A DNA stretch of 64,000 bases from Desulfitobacterium dichloroeliminans LMG P-21439 (GCF_000243135.2 NC_019903.1:906001-970000), one strand, 5' to 3'; numbered from the stretch's first letter, positions 33,887 to 43,608 are shown. A program made the numbers and translations. Notes: generated by a model not told the origin, from the letters alone.

Positions 33887-34417
33887 ATGAAAAAGTTATT
33901 AGTAGTCCTTATGATAGCGGTTATGTCTTTAAGTCTTATAGGCTGTGGAGGAGATGAGGCTCCGGCTTCTGCGCCAGCTAGCAATCCACCTACAAACGAA
34001 GTGCCTGCGGACCAGGTGGCCCAGGTGCAAGCGTTGGCTAATGCAGATTATGCTCAGCTCCAAGAACTAATGGAAGGTATCGTCGAACACCAAAACATGG
34101 GACCGGAATTCGCAGCTCTGCGTCAAAAGGTAATCGATGGCCAAGCTGAAGAAAGTGCCCTGTTAGAAGCCACGAAGCAGTTGGCTGATCATGCACAAGC
34201 CCTGCTGGAGACTGCGGAAAAAGCGCAGTGGAAGACGGAGTATTATAAGGAGCATGTTGCCCTTCTAACTGCTTCGATTAGAGCCTTAGCTGATGGGGAA
34301 CGTTTAAGCTATGAAGCGGGTGTAGAAAATGATGAATCCAAGCTGGTTCAAGTGGCTGAATTAATGGCCGAATATGATAAAAAATTAGGTGAATTCCTTG
34401 ACCGGTTGGAGAAATAA
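33887..34417 (+). CDS. Lipoprotein with helical outer domain, function unknown
   Basis: A 176-residue lipoprotein: basic N terminus, hydrophobic stretch and lipobox LIGC at residues 17-20, then an Ala/Pro/Ser linker and a helix-rich domain of about 140 residues with Glu/Ala/Leu-rich segments. No family recognised. It is the first of five envelope genes running plus to 41620. In the 150-bp gap before it, ACAGTTTTA (33806) and GAAGTTTAT (33816) weakly resemble LytTR binding half-sites. Confidence 0.75.
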   Translation: MKKLLVVLMIAVMSLSLIGCGGDEAPASAPASNPPTNEVPADQVAQVQALANADYAQLQELMEGIVEHQNMGPEFAALRQKVIDGQAEESALLEATKQLADHAQALLETAEKAQWKTEYYKEHVALLTASIRALADGERLSYEAGVENDESKLVQVAELMAEYDKKLGEFLDRLEK

Positions 34418-34434
34418 ATTTTGAACTTTTAACT

Positions 34435-34486
34435 AAGAGCAGACAGATAGATAGATAGATAGTATACTTTCAGCCTGCTCTTTTAT
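34435..34486 (+). terminator. Terminator-like hairpin with (GATA)4 in its loop
   Basis: AAGAGCAG (34435-34442) pairs with CTGCTCTT (34475-34482), followed by TTTATTTT. The 32-nt loop holds GATA repeated four times (34446-34461). It separates the lipoprotein gene from lemA and may attenuate transcription. Confidence 0.6.
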
Positions 34487-34510
34487 TTTATGATTGAGGA
34501 GTGATTTGCT

Positions 34511-35065
34511 TTGCCAACTACATTGATTATTTTAGGTGTTGCTGTCGTTCTGGTTGTTTTATGGGTTATGTCCACACAGCGTAGATTAGTAGTGTTAGAT
34601 GAGAACATCAATAATGCCATGAGTCAGATAGGGGTTCAGCTATCCTCACGCTTTGATGCTCTGACGGCCCTGCTGGATTTAACGAAGGGCTATGCCAAGC
34701 ATGAAAGTGAAACTCTAATCGAGACGATTAAGTCCCGTCGTAGTGTCATTACTGCCAAATCAACCCCGAACGAGGTCTTACGCCAGGAGGGGATCATAGC
34801 GGAAGCGTTAGGCAGGATTGCCATGGTGGCTGAGCAGTACCCAGAGCTTAAAGCTAACGAAACCTATGCTGAGACAATGGATGCTGTCAATACATATGAA
34901 AACCTGGTGCGCAACAGCCGTCTTATTTATAACGATAGTGTGACAAAGCTGAATCGCGAGATCCGCATGTTTCCTGTGTTGCTCATCGCCGGTATGTTGG
35001 GCTTTCGGCAAAGAGATTACCTGCAGGAGCAGGAAGGCAAGACGGTTATGCCGAGCATGAAATGA
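34511..35065 (+). CDS. LemA-family membrane protein
   Basis: A 184-residue protein with an N-terminal membrane helix (LIILGVAVVLVVLWVM) and a long helical domain with family signatures LDENINNAMSQIGVQLSSRF, YENLVRNSRLIYNDSVTKLN and FPVLLIAGMLGFRQRDY. LemA proteins are usually coupled to a DUF2207 or TPM-domain partner, as here. TTG at 34511 follows GAGGAG. The stop overlaps the ATG of the DUF2207 gene, so the two are translationally coupled. Confidence 0.92.
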   Translation: MPTTLIILGVAVVLVVLWVMSTQRRLVVLDENINNAMSQIGVQLSSRFDALTALLDLTKGYAKHESETLIETIKSRRSVITAKSTPNEVLRQEGIIAEALGRIAMVAEQYPELKANETYAETMDAVNTYENLVRNSRLIYNDSVTKLNREIRMFPVLLIAGMLGFRQRDYLQEQEGKTVMPSMK

Positions 35066-36774
35066 GGTCTGCTATGAAAACAATGATGAGATATAGCTGC
35101 GGAATTTTGCTAGTTGTTTTGCTGTTAACTATTGGCCCTAAGCCGACTTATGCTCAAAACCATGTCCGCACCATAGATATTGAGGCAGTCATCTATGACG
35201 ATGGTTCAATGTATATTACCCAGGTCTGGGAGGGTGACTTTGACGAAGGAACCGAAATCTACATTCCTATGGCTGCTCCCGATTATCTGCAGATCAGTGA
35301 CTTAAGAGTGGCTGACCACAATGGTGTCTATCAGGTTGTGGAGCCTTGGGATCTGGAGGCCGGCTTTGCGGAGAAAGCCTCCAAATGTGGGCTCAACTAC
35401 ACGGAGGAAGGTTATGAGATCTGCTTCGGACTTAGCGAGTACGGCACCAACCGTTATGCGATTGAGTATCGGCTGAAAAATGTCATTGGTAGCTATACCG
35501 ATCTCGATGGAGTGAATTTTCGCTTTGCCAACAAGGGTATGAATACGACTCCCACGGATGTGAAAGTAGACATACGCTTAGCTGATGGAACACCTCTCAA
35601 GGATGAAGGCAGTGACATCTGGGCTTTTGGTTATGAGGGACAGGTGCTTTTTGAAGATGGGGCCATTAGAGCCTATACAGAAAAACCGCTTACTGAATAC
35701 AACCATGTGACAGTCATGCTGAGCCTTGAGAAGGGTCTTCTGAATCCCTCAAGAACGGAGAGTGTTAGCTTCGCAGAGGTCAGAGAGCAAGCCTTTCAAG
35801 ATAGCGATTATGACGATGAAGGCTCAGGGGAGGAAGTCTCAGCGCTAGCAGTATTTTTAACGGTAGCGCTCTCTATTGGGATCCCGCTGGCCCTTATCCT
35901 GCTGATTAGCAAGCTAAGAAAGCGCAGTGCAGCTAAGAAGATGCAAGAGTTCGGGCAGCGCTGGGGATATTTTCGCGAGGTTCCCAACAGCGGCAATGTT
36001 CAAGCAACTTACGCCTTGGGCAGATTGTTTGAGCTTTGTGAGGAGGGCGCTATCTTGGGGACGGGAATGCTGCGCTTGATTCAATTGGGTTGTTTAGCCC
36101 CTGTCCGGCTGGAAGAAGTGGGATTTATGGGCAAGACAAAGGAAATTGTTAGCTTAGAGCTTAAAGGCAGTAACCACAAAGAGATGAACGAATATGATGA
36201 GTATTTGTATACAGTTTTAGAAGGAGCAGCAGGGTCTGATGGAATTTTACAGCCAAAGGAATTGCCAAGGTTTGCTGAAAGAAATGATACCTTGCTACGA
36301 AATTATCTTGATCAATCGAATGCAGGGGGACTTAAGTATTTGCAGGAAAGGCAATGCCTGACAAGCTGGGAGCCGCCTTTAAAACTAAAGCATCTAACTC
36401 CTAGTGGCGAAAAAGAGTTAGGCGAGCTAGTGGGCTTTAAGCAGTATCTGGAGGATTTTTCCTTGGTGGCCGAGCGGGGAGTGGAAACAATGCCTATCTG
36501 GCAAGAGCTCTTATCCTATGCCTTGCTCTTTGGCATTGCGGACAAGGTTGCGGAACAGATGCAGGAAGTCTATCCGCAGCTGGGGCGAGAAGTGGAGCAA
36601 TACAGCCAAAACTTAAAGACATCTTATGCCTATAGTCATCTGTTGGTAACTCACATGCTTCAAGCTGAAGAAAGACGAGCCCAGGCAGCCCGTAGCAAGG
36701 GTAGTGGTGGGTTTTCATCCTTGGGAGGCGGTGGAGGCTCAATAGGCGGTGGTCGTGGCGGTGGAACAAGGTAA
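35062..36774 (+). CDS. DUF2207-domain membrane protein with Gly-rich tail
   Basis: A 570-residue protein with a signal peptide ending near PTYAQ, an outer DUF2207 domain (residues 35-260; ITQVWEGDFDEGTEIYIPM), a membrane helix around 262-285, and a cytoplasmic region ending in FSSLGGGGGSIGGGRGGGTR, the Gly-rich tail usual in this family. An unusual point is that only one central helix is obvious, where many relatives have two or three. It is coupled to LemA by an ATGA overlap. Function unknown; the LemA/DUF2207 pair is generally linked to the envelope. Confidence 0.88.
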   Translation: MRSAMKTMMRYSCGILLVVLLLTIGPKPTYAQNHVRTIDIEAVIYDDGSMYITQVWEGDFDEGTEIYIPMAAPDYLQISDLRVADHNGVYQVVEPWDLEAGFAEKASKCGLNYTEEGYEICFGLSEYGTNRYAIEYRLKNVIGSYTDLDGVNFRFANKGMNTTPTDVKVDIRLADGTPLKDEGSDIWAFGYEGQVLFEDGAIRAYTEKPLTEYNHVTVMLSLEKGLLNPSRTESVSFAEVREQAFQDSDYDDEGSGEEVSALAVFLTVALSIGIPLALILLISKLRKRSAAKKMQEFGQRWGYFREVPNSGNVQATYALGRLFELCEEGAILGTGMLRLIQLGCLAPVRLEEVGFMGKTKEIVSLELKGSNHKEMNEYDEYLYTVLEGAAGSDGILQPKELPRFAERNDTLLRNYLDQSNAGGLKYLQERQCLTSWEPPLKLKHLTPSGEKELGELVGFKQYLEDFSLVAERGVETMPIWQELLSYALLFGIADKVAEQMQEVYPQLGREVEQYSQNLKTSYAYSHLLVTHMLQAEERRAQAARSKGSGGFSSLGGGGGSIGGGRGGGTR

Positions 36775-36800
36775 CGAATTTTTAAAGGGAGGCATTTACT

Positions 36801-37697
36801 ATGGGATTATTTTCATCCAAGAAAAACCCTTGCGGAATTTGTGGGGGGGCAACCCCGAGGATTTTTGCCAGAGTGATTGAAGAACAGCCCCTTTGCAGTG
36901 ATTGTAACGATAGAATCGATATGGAGCCCAGCTTGCAGGATAATTTGACCCTTCAAAGTATCAAAGAGCATTTTGTGTATTTGGAGGAAAACCAGGTACT
37001 GCGCGACAACTTTGTGATATCAAAAGATCTCGATTTTGGGTTTTTCTGTGAAAAAGTTATCTTTGATTTTTATAATAAGCTTTTTTGTATGAGTGGAGAA
37101 CCTGACAAGATGGTTTTTGCAGGTAGCCATCTCAAGTCTTTTACGATTAAAGAGGATCAGGAGACTCTTTTTGAAGGATCTTCTGCTGGATTAAAGCGTT
37201 ATACGAGCAGTGTGCCTGACCGTGTTGCCGCTCTAGCTCCTCAGTTGGCTATGGTTAGAATGACAGCGCAGGTAGCTAATCAGCTTGATCGGGATGAAGA
37301 TAACAAAAATAGCTATCGCCCAAGAATGGATATGCCTGAGCCCTTTGAAGAATTTCACATTGAGCTGAAGCTGGAGCATCCTTATTGGCAGACTATCGAA
37401 TTTAAAGTAAGTGGCCCGGATTTCAACAATACCCACCCCGATGCGAACTCCTTTATGCGTGAGTATGATCAGACTGCGGCTAAGTTAGAAGAGCTAGCTG
37501 GCTCCTTGATGCATATTGCTTTCCCGGATGCGGAGGAAATGCTTGTGGGTTGGGTTAATCCTTTACAACAGGCAATGGCAGCGGAAAGGCCGGTGGACAG
37601 CATCGAAGAGATTAGACGCTTTAAAGGCTTGCTGGAAGAAGGTCTTATCACAGAGGAGGAGTTTGCAGCTAAGAAAAAACAGCTCTTAGGAATCTAG
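36801..37697 (+). CDS. Zinc-ribbon protein with C-terminal SHOCT domain
   Basis: A 298-residue cytoplasmic protein. An N-terminal zinc ribbon (CGIC at residues 11-14 and CSDC about twenty residues later) resembles the DUF4428-type domain. The middle is unassigned. The C terminus EEIRRFKGLLEEGLITEEEF is a SHOCT motif, a short oligomerisation/targeting element. GGGAGG precedes the ATG. It follows the DUF2207 gene by 26 bases and is probably cotranscribed with lemA. Confidence 0.82.
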   Translation: MGLFSSKKNPCGICGGATPRIFARVIEEQPLCSDCNDRIDMEPSLQDNLTLQSIKEHFVYLEENQVLRDNFVISKDLDFGFFCEKVIFDFYNKLFCMSGEPDKMVFAGSHLKSFTIKEDQETLFEGSSAGLKRYTSSVPDRVAALAPQLAMVRMTAQVANQLDRDEDNKNSYRPRMDMPEPFEEFHIELKLEHPYWQTIEFKVSGPDFNNTHPDANSFMREYDQTAAKLEELAGSLMHIAFPDAEEMLVGWVNPLQQAMAAERPVDSIEEIRRFKGLLEEGLITEEEFAAKKKQLLGI

Positions 37698-37885
37698 TTA
37701 TTAAAGCTTGACTCTATAGTTAATAACTTAAGCAGCGTAGATTGGGAGGATGCCCCAGTCACCTTTGAGACCATTGACGGGTAGATCTTCACCAGCGTGT
37801 AGTGAGGATAAACAAAAAAGGATGAATAAGTGAGAAAAACCGAACAAGATAGAAAATGCAAATAAGCATAAGAGGAGGAATTGCA

Positions 37886-40800
37886 TTGCTTAAGAAACGA
37901 ATTCTCAGTATACTGCTGGTGCTCTGTATGGTGCTTACCATGGTGCCGGCTGAGGTGTTTGGGGAGGGCGAACCACCGTCACCACCAACAGTAACAAGTG
38001 TAAGTGCTACAACTACAAACGGTTCCTATAAGCAAGGAGACACGATAGCCATAACCGTAACCTTCAGCAGCGCGGTTACCGTAACCGGTACACCACGGTT
38101 GGGGCTGGAGACCGTAACAACGGACCGGACTGCAAGCTATGGTTTCAGAGGCGGCACAAATACCTTAACCTTCATTTACACGGTTCAGGCCGGAGACAGC
38201 GCGGAGGACCTTGACTATAAGGCCACAGATTCGCTGAAGTTAAACGGAGGAACCATTATAGCGGGAGCAACAGATGCAATTCTAACCTTGCCGGATCCCG
38301 GGGCACCAGGTTCTCTCGGGGCCAACAAGGACATCGTTATTGACGGAATTGCCCCGAGCGCAATTACCATATCAGCCCAGAACACCATTCCGGCAGGTGG
38401 AAGCGTCACCCTGACAGCCGTGGGAGGCCCGCTAGCCATTGGTTCCTGGACGGCCATCTTTAACCAAATCAAAGCAAACACAGCCGCAGGAGCAAACTGG
38501 ATCACCGGAATTGCAGCGAGCGATTTAACCATGTCCCCGGCAGGCGACGGCGTAAGCGCGACCCTGAATAACGGCGGCGCCAGTGCGGCAACCATCGCCG
38601 CAGATTTTGTCATTACAGCGGCCAACGTTGTTGACCGCGCCGGTAATATGGCAGCAGGAAATATCACGATAGATTCGGCTCATGCCTTAGTAGTCGGCGA
38701 TGTGTTCACCGCCAATATTACAGTGGGCGCTGCAGCTGTTCCCTGCACCTATAAAATTATAGAGGTGCCTGCGGGCGAAGGCACTTTCGGAAAGGTGCAG
38801 ATCGGTGATGGTATGAATAGTGCAATTGCGCCAGATACCGCAGGTCAGCTAATCATTCCCCCTACTGTTGTAAAAGATGGCAAGACCTACGACGTTACTG
38901 CCATCGGTAATAATGCCTTCACTAACTGCACCCAGCTTAATGGCACCCTGAACCTACCCGCCAGCGTGACCACTATTGGTGTTGCAGCCTTCGACGGCTG
39001 CAGTGGTCTTACCGGCACCCTGAACCTACCCGCCAGCGTGACCACTATTGGTGTTGCAGCCTTCGACGGCTGCAGTGGTCTTACCGGCACCCTGAACCTA
39101 CCCGCCAGTGTGACCACTATTGGTGTTAGAGCCTTCACGAACTGCAGCGGTTTTACCGGCAATCTGACCATACCCGCCGGTGTGACCACTATCAGTGTTT
39201 ATGCCTTTAATGGCTGCAGTGGTCTCAACGGCCTGAGCTTTGCTCCAGGCAGTCAGCTTACGACCATTGGTCCTGAAGCATTTCAAGGCTGCAGCAACCT
39301 GACCGGCACCCTGACCATACCGGCCGGTGTGACCATTATTGATCCATATGCTTTCGAAGGCTGCAGTGGTCTGACCGCTGTAAGCTTTCTGGGAAACACA
39401 CGGCCTAATATGTTAGAGGTTGGTGATGTTTTTTTAAACTGCACGCTCCTTGCTACCGTCTATGTTCCCGGTACCTGGGAAGAGGGGAATTCGGTTACCC
39501 TTCCAGGTATTGCGACAGCCTATACGACCGCAAACGGAAAGCTGATCAGGGAGATTGTGGAGATTGCCTTCAACGGTCTGACTGCCAACGGGGTAGCAAA
39601 TACCACCACAACAACCGAGCTGACTCTTACCTTTGACAGCAGCGTAACAGGACTTGCAGCCGGGGATATCACCCTGACTGGTGCAACCAAAGGTGCCTTA
39701 AGTGCCACAGAGACAAACGGCGTGTATAAACTGGCGATTTCCGACATTACCGTTGCCGACAGCGCCAATGTAACCGTAGCGGTTGCTAAAACAGGCTTTG
39801 CTTTTACCCCATCCAGCAAAACGGCGGCGGTGTATGTGGGTTCAGCACTGGTAGCTCCGAGTATCACCACCACCAACCTACCGGGGGGCACAGTGGGAAC
39901 AGCGTATTCACAGACGCTTGCTGCCACAGGGAGTACGTCGATTACCTGGTCGCTGGACAGCAGTAGTTTGCCGGCAGGTTTGACCCTGGCCGCAGGCACC
40001 GGCACGATCAGCGGCACACCCACGACCAGCGGAAGCGTGACCTTCACGGTTAAAGCCACAAACGGAGTAAGTCCGGATGATACACAAGAGCTGAGCATCA
40101 CCATCGCTGCCCGGCCATCATCAGACGGCGGAGGCGGTGGCGGTTCTGTCCCGGCCCCAACCCCAACCCCAACCGCCGGAATCTTTACCTTTACCCCTAC
40201 TCAGCTTACGGAGATGATCAGCGGCAACCAGGCCATTCAAGTGGAAAACGGCCTGCAAATTACTGCCCAGCCGCAGGATATCCCCCGCGCCGAGGGTGAA
40301 GCCCTTGTGATCAAAGCCTCGGAAATCAAAGAATCAAATACCCTTAATTCCTTCTATCTGACCTATCCCGACCAACAGGGCCTTCGCAAAGGCTACAACA
40401 TTACCTTTGCTACCGAGAAAGACGGACAGACCAATAATATTACCCAGCTAAAGGGGAAGATCACTTTAACCTTCCAGCTGACGGAAGAAGAAATCCAGAG
40501 CATCGATCCCAGTACACTAGTGGTTTATAAGGAGGGTGGTGACGGGGGCATTACGACTCTGGTCGGAACCTTTGACTGGGAAAACAATGCCTTTAGCGTC
40601 ACCACCGACCACCTATGCAACTTCTATCTAATGGCTCAAAAAGGTATTCCGGCCCAAAGACTCAGTGGGGCCAATCGCTATGAGACTGCGGCGGCCATCA
40701 GCCGTCAGGGTTGGAAAACGGCTAATAATGTTGTCTTAGCCAGTGGTGAGGATTATCCTGATGCTTTGGTGGCAGCGACCCTGGCTGGGGTGAAGGATGC

Positions 40801-41620
40801 TCCGGTTCTCCTGACAGCTAAAGACAGCTTAAGTCCGGAGACATTACGGGAGATTCAGCGTCTGCAAGCTAAAAACATTTATATTCTGGGTGGTTCGGGA
40901 GTGATCGCTCTAGCAGTGGAGGACCAGTTGGCTCAAAACTATACTACTCAACGTATCTATGGTGTGAATCGCTATGAAACTGCCGTAAAGATGGGAGAGT
41001 TGATCCAGTCCGATAAGGCAAACACCGCTAACTATAACACATCAAAAACAGTCATCCTGGCAACGGGTCTAGATTATCCCGATGCCTTGAGTATCGCACC
41101 TTTTGCGGCTCAGTACGCACTGCCGATTCTCTTTACCGGAAAAGAAGCTTTGCAGGAAAAGACGGCTCAAGCTTTACGAGATTGGGGCATTGAGGAGGTT
41201 ATCCTGGTGGGTGGCTCAGGGGTCATAGCCGAAGCTGTGGGAGATACTCTTGAAAACCAGCTAAAGATAAAAATCACTCGCCTCAGTGGCAGTGATCGTT
41301 ATCAAACCAGTCTGGCCATAGCCCAATACTTTGAGAACTATGGCGTGGCAGATCAAAGCAATGCCAGTACAAACAACTCAGCAAAGCTATATACCAAAGC
41401 GGCTTTTGCAACAGGGGAAAGCTATGCCGATGCACTGGCTGGAGCAGCACTGGCCGGCAAAGAAAGAATGCCCCTCTTCCTGGTGAATGAATCCTCTCTC
41501 CGTACGGAGCTAAGTGCTTTTTTACAAGAGCGGCAGCTCCAAAAGATCTATGTCTTAGGAGGTGAAGGTGCACTTTCTGAGGTAGTGAAAAAGGAAATTA
41601 GTATTAAAGCCCAGCAATAG
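37886..41620 (+). CDS. Large cell-surface protein: Ig-like, BspA-type LRR and three CWB2 repeats
   Basis: A 1244-residue secreted adhesin-like protein. TTG at 37886, seven bases after AGGAGG, gives a clean signal peptide (LKKRILSILLVLCMVLTMVP to VFGEG). Order of domains: Ig-like/Big domain (residues 30-140), a second Ig-like segment, BspA-type leucine-rich repeats (about 315-520; TLNLPASVTTIGVAAFDGCS units), further Ig-like domains including a He_PIG-type one (LPGGTVGTAYSQTL), a Gly/Pro/Thr linker, and three cell-wall-binding type 2 repeats from about residue 922 (RLSGANRYETA, RIYGVNRYETA, RLSGSDRYQTS). CWB2 repeats bind anionic wall polymers, so the protein is held noncovalently on the surface. 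Confidence 0.93.
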   Translation: MLKKRILSILLVLCMVLTMVPAEVFGEGEPPSPPTVTSVSATTTNGSYKQGDTIAITVTFSSAVTVTGTPRLGLETVTTDRTASYGFRGGTNTLTFIYTVQAGDSAEDLDYKATDSLKLNGGTIIAGATDAILTLPDPGAPGSLGANKDIVIDGIAPSAITISAQNTIPAGGSVTLTAVGGPLAIGSWTAIFNQIKANTAAGANWITGIAASDLTMSPAGDGVSATLNNGGASAATIAADFVITAANVVDRAGNMAAGNITIDSAHALVVGDVFTANITVGAAAVPCTYKIIEVPAGEGTFGKVQIGDGMNSAIAPDTAGQLIIPPTVVKDGKTYDVTAIGNNAFTNCTQLNGTLNLPASVTTIGVAAFDGCSGLTGTLNLPASVTTIGVAAFDGCSGLTGTLNLPASVTTIGVRAFTNCSGFTGNLTIPAGVTTISVYAFNGCSGLNGLSFAPGSQLTTIGPEAFQGCSNLTGTLTIPAGVTIIDPYAFEGCSGLTAVSFLGNTRPNMLEVGDVFLNCTLLATVYVPGTWEEGNSVTLPGIATAYTTANGKLIREIVEIAFNGLTANGVANTTTTTELTLTFDSSVTGLAAGDITLTGATKGALSATETNGVYKLAISDITVADSANVTVAVAKTGFAFTPSSKTAAVYVGSALVAPSITTTNLPGGTVGTAYSQTLAATGSTSITWSLDSSSLPAGLTLAAGTGTISGTPTTSGSVTFTVKATNGVSPDDTQELSITIAARPSSDGGGGGGSVPAPTPTPTAGIFTFTPTQLTEMISGNQAIQVENGLQITAQPQDIPRAEGEALVIKASEIKESNTLNSFYLTYPDQQGLRKGYNITFATEKDGQTNNITQLKGKITLTFQLTEEEIQSIDPSTLVVYKEGGDGGITTLVGTFDWENNAFSVTTDHLCNFYLMAQKGIPAQRLSGANRYETAAAISRQGWKTANNVVLASGEDYPDALVAATLAGVKDAPVLLTAKDSLSPETLREIQRLQAKNIYILGGSGVIALAVEDQLAQNYTTQRIYGVNRYETAVKMGELIQSDKANTANYNTSKTVILATGLDYPDALSIAPFAAQYALPILFTGKEALQEKTAQALRDWGIEEVILVGGSGVIAEAVGDTLENQLKIKITRLSGSDRYQTSLAIAQYFENYGVADQSNASTNNSAKLYTKAAFATGESYADALAGAALAGKERMPLFLVNESSLRTELSAFLQERQLQKIYVLGGEGALSEVVKKEISIKAQQ
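38942..39157 (+). repeat. 72-bp tandem repeats in the leucine-rich region
   Basis: Three consecutive 24-codon units start at 38942, 39014 and 39086. The first two are essentially identical over 72 bases and the third diverges in its second half. This points to recent duplication within the LRR array. Confidence 0.9.
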
Positions 41621-41663
41621 CCGGTAGAAGTAGAAGGTAACTATTTGCTGATTAACACAAAAA

Positions 41664-41706
41664 AGCGTGCCGCCAAGAGGTTGTAAATAACCCAGAGCGG
41701 CACGCT
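41664..41706 (-). terminator. Terminator of the sensor kinase gene
   Basis: AGCGTGCCGC/GCGGCACGCT stem of 10 bp; on minus it is followed by TTTTTTGTG. It also separates the surface-protein gene from the converging kinase gene. Confidence 0.85.
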
Positions 41707-41746
41707 AGCCAACACAATAAAAGAGCGGATTTCAAGGAAGAGAAGT

Positions 41747-43033
41747 TTAACTATTGCCTAAGGGCAGCACAATTTTAAGAGTAAAAATAGCATTCTTAGC
41801 TGCAAAGGAGCAGTAGCCTTGGTGTTTATCGGTGATCATCATGATACTTTTGGTGCCGAAGCCGTGCTCGGAGTCCTTGCCTGGCCTTTGGGGCAGACCG
41901 TTCTCCAATATTAATTGGCCGGCATAGCTATTCTCTATGAGGATAAGCAAGTTACCCTTATGAGTTTGGCAGTTAGCGCGCACCATTCTATACGCGGGAT
42001 CGGTTACTAGTGCCGCAGCACTCATGGCATTTTCAAGCCCGTTGGATAGCAAAGCGCAAAGCTCAGTTTCGAGAAATGGAAGGCTCGGCGGCAAGTTAGC
42101 CTTCACCGAGAATTTGACACCGTGGGTCTTTGCTTTGACCGCGAAGGAAGAAAGAATAAGATTGACAGTGTTGTTCTTCGAGTAGCGGTGGGGTGTCATC
42201 TCTTCAATATCCGCTTGAGTAAGCTGAATATAGTCTAAGGCTTGCTGCTGTTCACCATCGGTAAGATAACCCCTGATTAGGGAAAGATGATGACGCATAT
42301 CATGCCGGTAAATGGCTACTGCTTTCTGGGCTTCTTTGAGGGCAGACATTTCCAATTCGGATTGTTTGAAAAGTAGCTGTAGGTTAGCATTCTCAAGTGC
42401 CATGTCCCGTTTCTGCTTGGATATTTTTAAATACATGATGGAGAATATGAAGTAAACAATAGCAATGGCGGTATCTAAGAATTCAACCACCGCAGGTCCA
42501 CCACTATATAACAAGTCACTGTATACTGTGATACCATATTCGATTACATAATAAGTCAGAGGCACATATATAAATAAGGAAACAACTCGATGATCTTCTT
42601 GCTTCAAACCAATAATAATCGGTGCTGCTGCTTTTATAATTAAGATCAACAAAGGGATCGTGATCAAGATTTGTACCAAATAAGAGATATCGCTGTTATA
42701 TCCCCAAAAGGACGAAACTACTGTACCGATCCATTTCCGTGGTGTGCATAGTAAATAAGCAGTCAACACAGAAACTAAGGCGATGTTGATAGGTTTCTTG
42801 TAATAGATTACCAAGAGTATAATCAAGGGGATATGGGTAAAAAAGGGATAAGATTTATATAAAAAATCTGTACCCAAAAGCAGATGGACACTTAATTGCA
42901 CTATCAAAAAGCTCAGGGCTATAAAAATAACACTTTTTAAGTATCTTCTAATCGAAACATTGGCAAAGGATAAAGACATTATCAGTCCATATATCAAGAC
43001 GAAGCAGTAATTAATGATAGAAAATGATAGCAT
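41747..43033 (-). CDS. GHKL-type sensor histidine kinase (AgrC-like)
   Basis: A 428-residue kinase with six to seven N-terminal membrane segments (residues 1-205), a coiled-coil linker and a GHKL ATPase domain. The phosphoacceptor is in YRHDMRHHLSLIRGYL, the N box is GLENAMSAA and the G box HGFGTKSIMM. This class pairs with LytTR regulators, and the only one here lies 8 kb downstream in the same orientation (32965-33693), with plus-strand envelope genes in between. The ligand is unknown; no peptide pheromone gene is obvious. Confidence 0.9.
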   Translation of the reverse strand: MLSFSIINYCFVLIYGLIMSLSFANVSIRRYLKSVIFIALSFLIVQLSVHLLLGTDFLYKSYPFFTHIPLIILLVIYYKKPINIALVSVLTAYLLCTPRKWIGTVVSSFWGYNSDISYLVQILITIPLLILIIKAAAPIIIGLKQEDHRVVSLFIYVPLTYYVIEYGITVYSDLLYSGGPAVVEFLDTAIAIVYFIFSIMYLKISKQKRDMALENANLQLLFKQSELEMSALKEAQKAVAIYRHDMRHHLSLIRGYLTDGEQQQALDYIQLTQADIEEMTPHRYSKNNTVNLILSSFAVKAKTHGVKFSVKANLPPSLPFLETELCALLSNGLENAMSAAALVTDPAYRMVRANCQTHKGNLLILIENSYAGQLILENGLPQRPGKDSEHGFGTKSIMMITDKHQGYCSFAAKNAIFTLKIVLPLGNS

Positions 43034-43231
43034 ATCAAATTACCCTCACACAGCTCTATATACTTTGCTTCATTTTAGAGAAATTATTAGATAATCACGA
43101 AGATTTATTGGGAGAACAGAACAAGTATAGCACGAAAGTCTACCTAATTTAATATTTTTTGACTAGAAGGTATATCGATAGGTTATAAATTAATTAAGAC
43201 AGTTAGGGAAGGTAGAAAGAAGGGATGTGGC

Positions 43232-43567
43232 TTGGCGACAATAATCCTCACTTTAGTCGCAGGAATCAGCACCACAGCTTTTATGATTTTATGGTTTTGG
43301 GTAGTGCGCGAAAAGTTGCTGGCTAAACAATCTACAGTTCAAAGTGCCGCAAGTCAGCTCATCGTCTGCCGAAAGAAGTATTTACAAGCTAAAGATGAGC
43401 TGGACGAATTAGATGCCCAGAGTATTCTCCTGCGTAGTCAAGATATATATATCCAGTCGGTAAGGCTCTATAACCAAACTTTAAGGAAGCCTTGGAACCG
43501 CATTCCTGGATTCTGCATGGGTTTTTTCGGGATGTCTGACAAAGAAAGTTCCCAAAAGAAAGGCTGA
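43232..43567 (+). CDS. Small membrane protein related to LemA
   Basis: A 111-residue protein with one N-terminal membrane helix (IILTLVAGISTTAFMILWFW) and a helical tail ending LYNQTLRKPWNRIPGFCMGF, which recalls the YNxxxxxFP..GMLGF end of LemA proteins in shortened form. TTG at 43232 follows AAGGGA by seven bases. It is divergent from the sensor kinase gene. Function unknown; LemA kinship is a tentative reading. Confidence 0.6.
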   Translation: MATIILTLVAGISTTAFMILWFWVVREKLLAKQSTVQSAASQLIVCRKKYLQAKDELDELDAQSILLRSQDIYIQSVRLYNQTLRKPWNRIPGFCMGFFGMSDKESSQKKG

Positions 43568-43608
43568 CTCGCCCTTCATGTTGATACTAAAAGGGTGACC
43601 TTTTTGTA
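43558..43608 (+). terminator. Imperfect terminator after the LemA-like gene
   Basis: AAAGG and GCCCTT segments pair with AAGGGTGA and CCTTTTT on the 3' side, followed by T residues. The stem has bulges. Confidence 0.5.

Noticed and set aside
38942-39157. CRISPR-like array
   Set aside because: Repeats are 72-bp coding units without unique spacers inside a leucine-rich-repeat gene. The 42-bp repeats near 17600 are likewise coding heptads.
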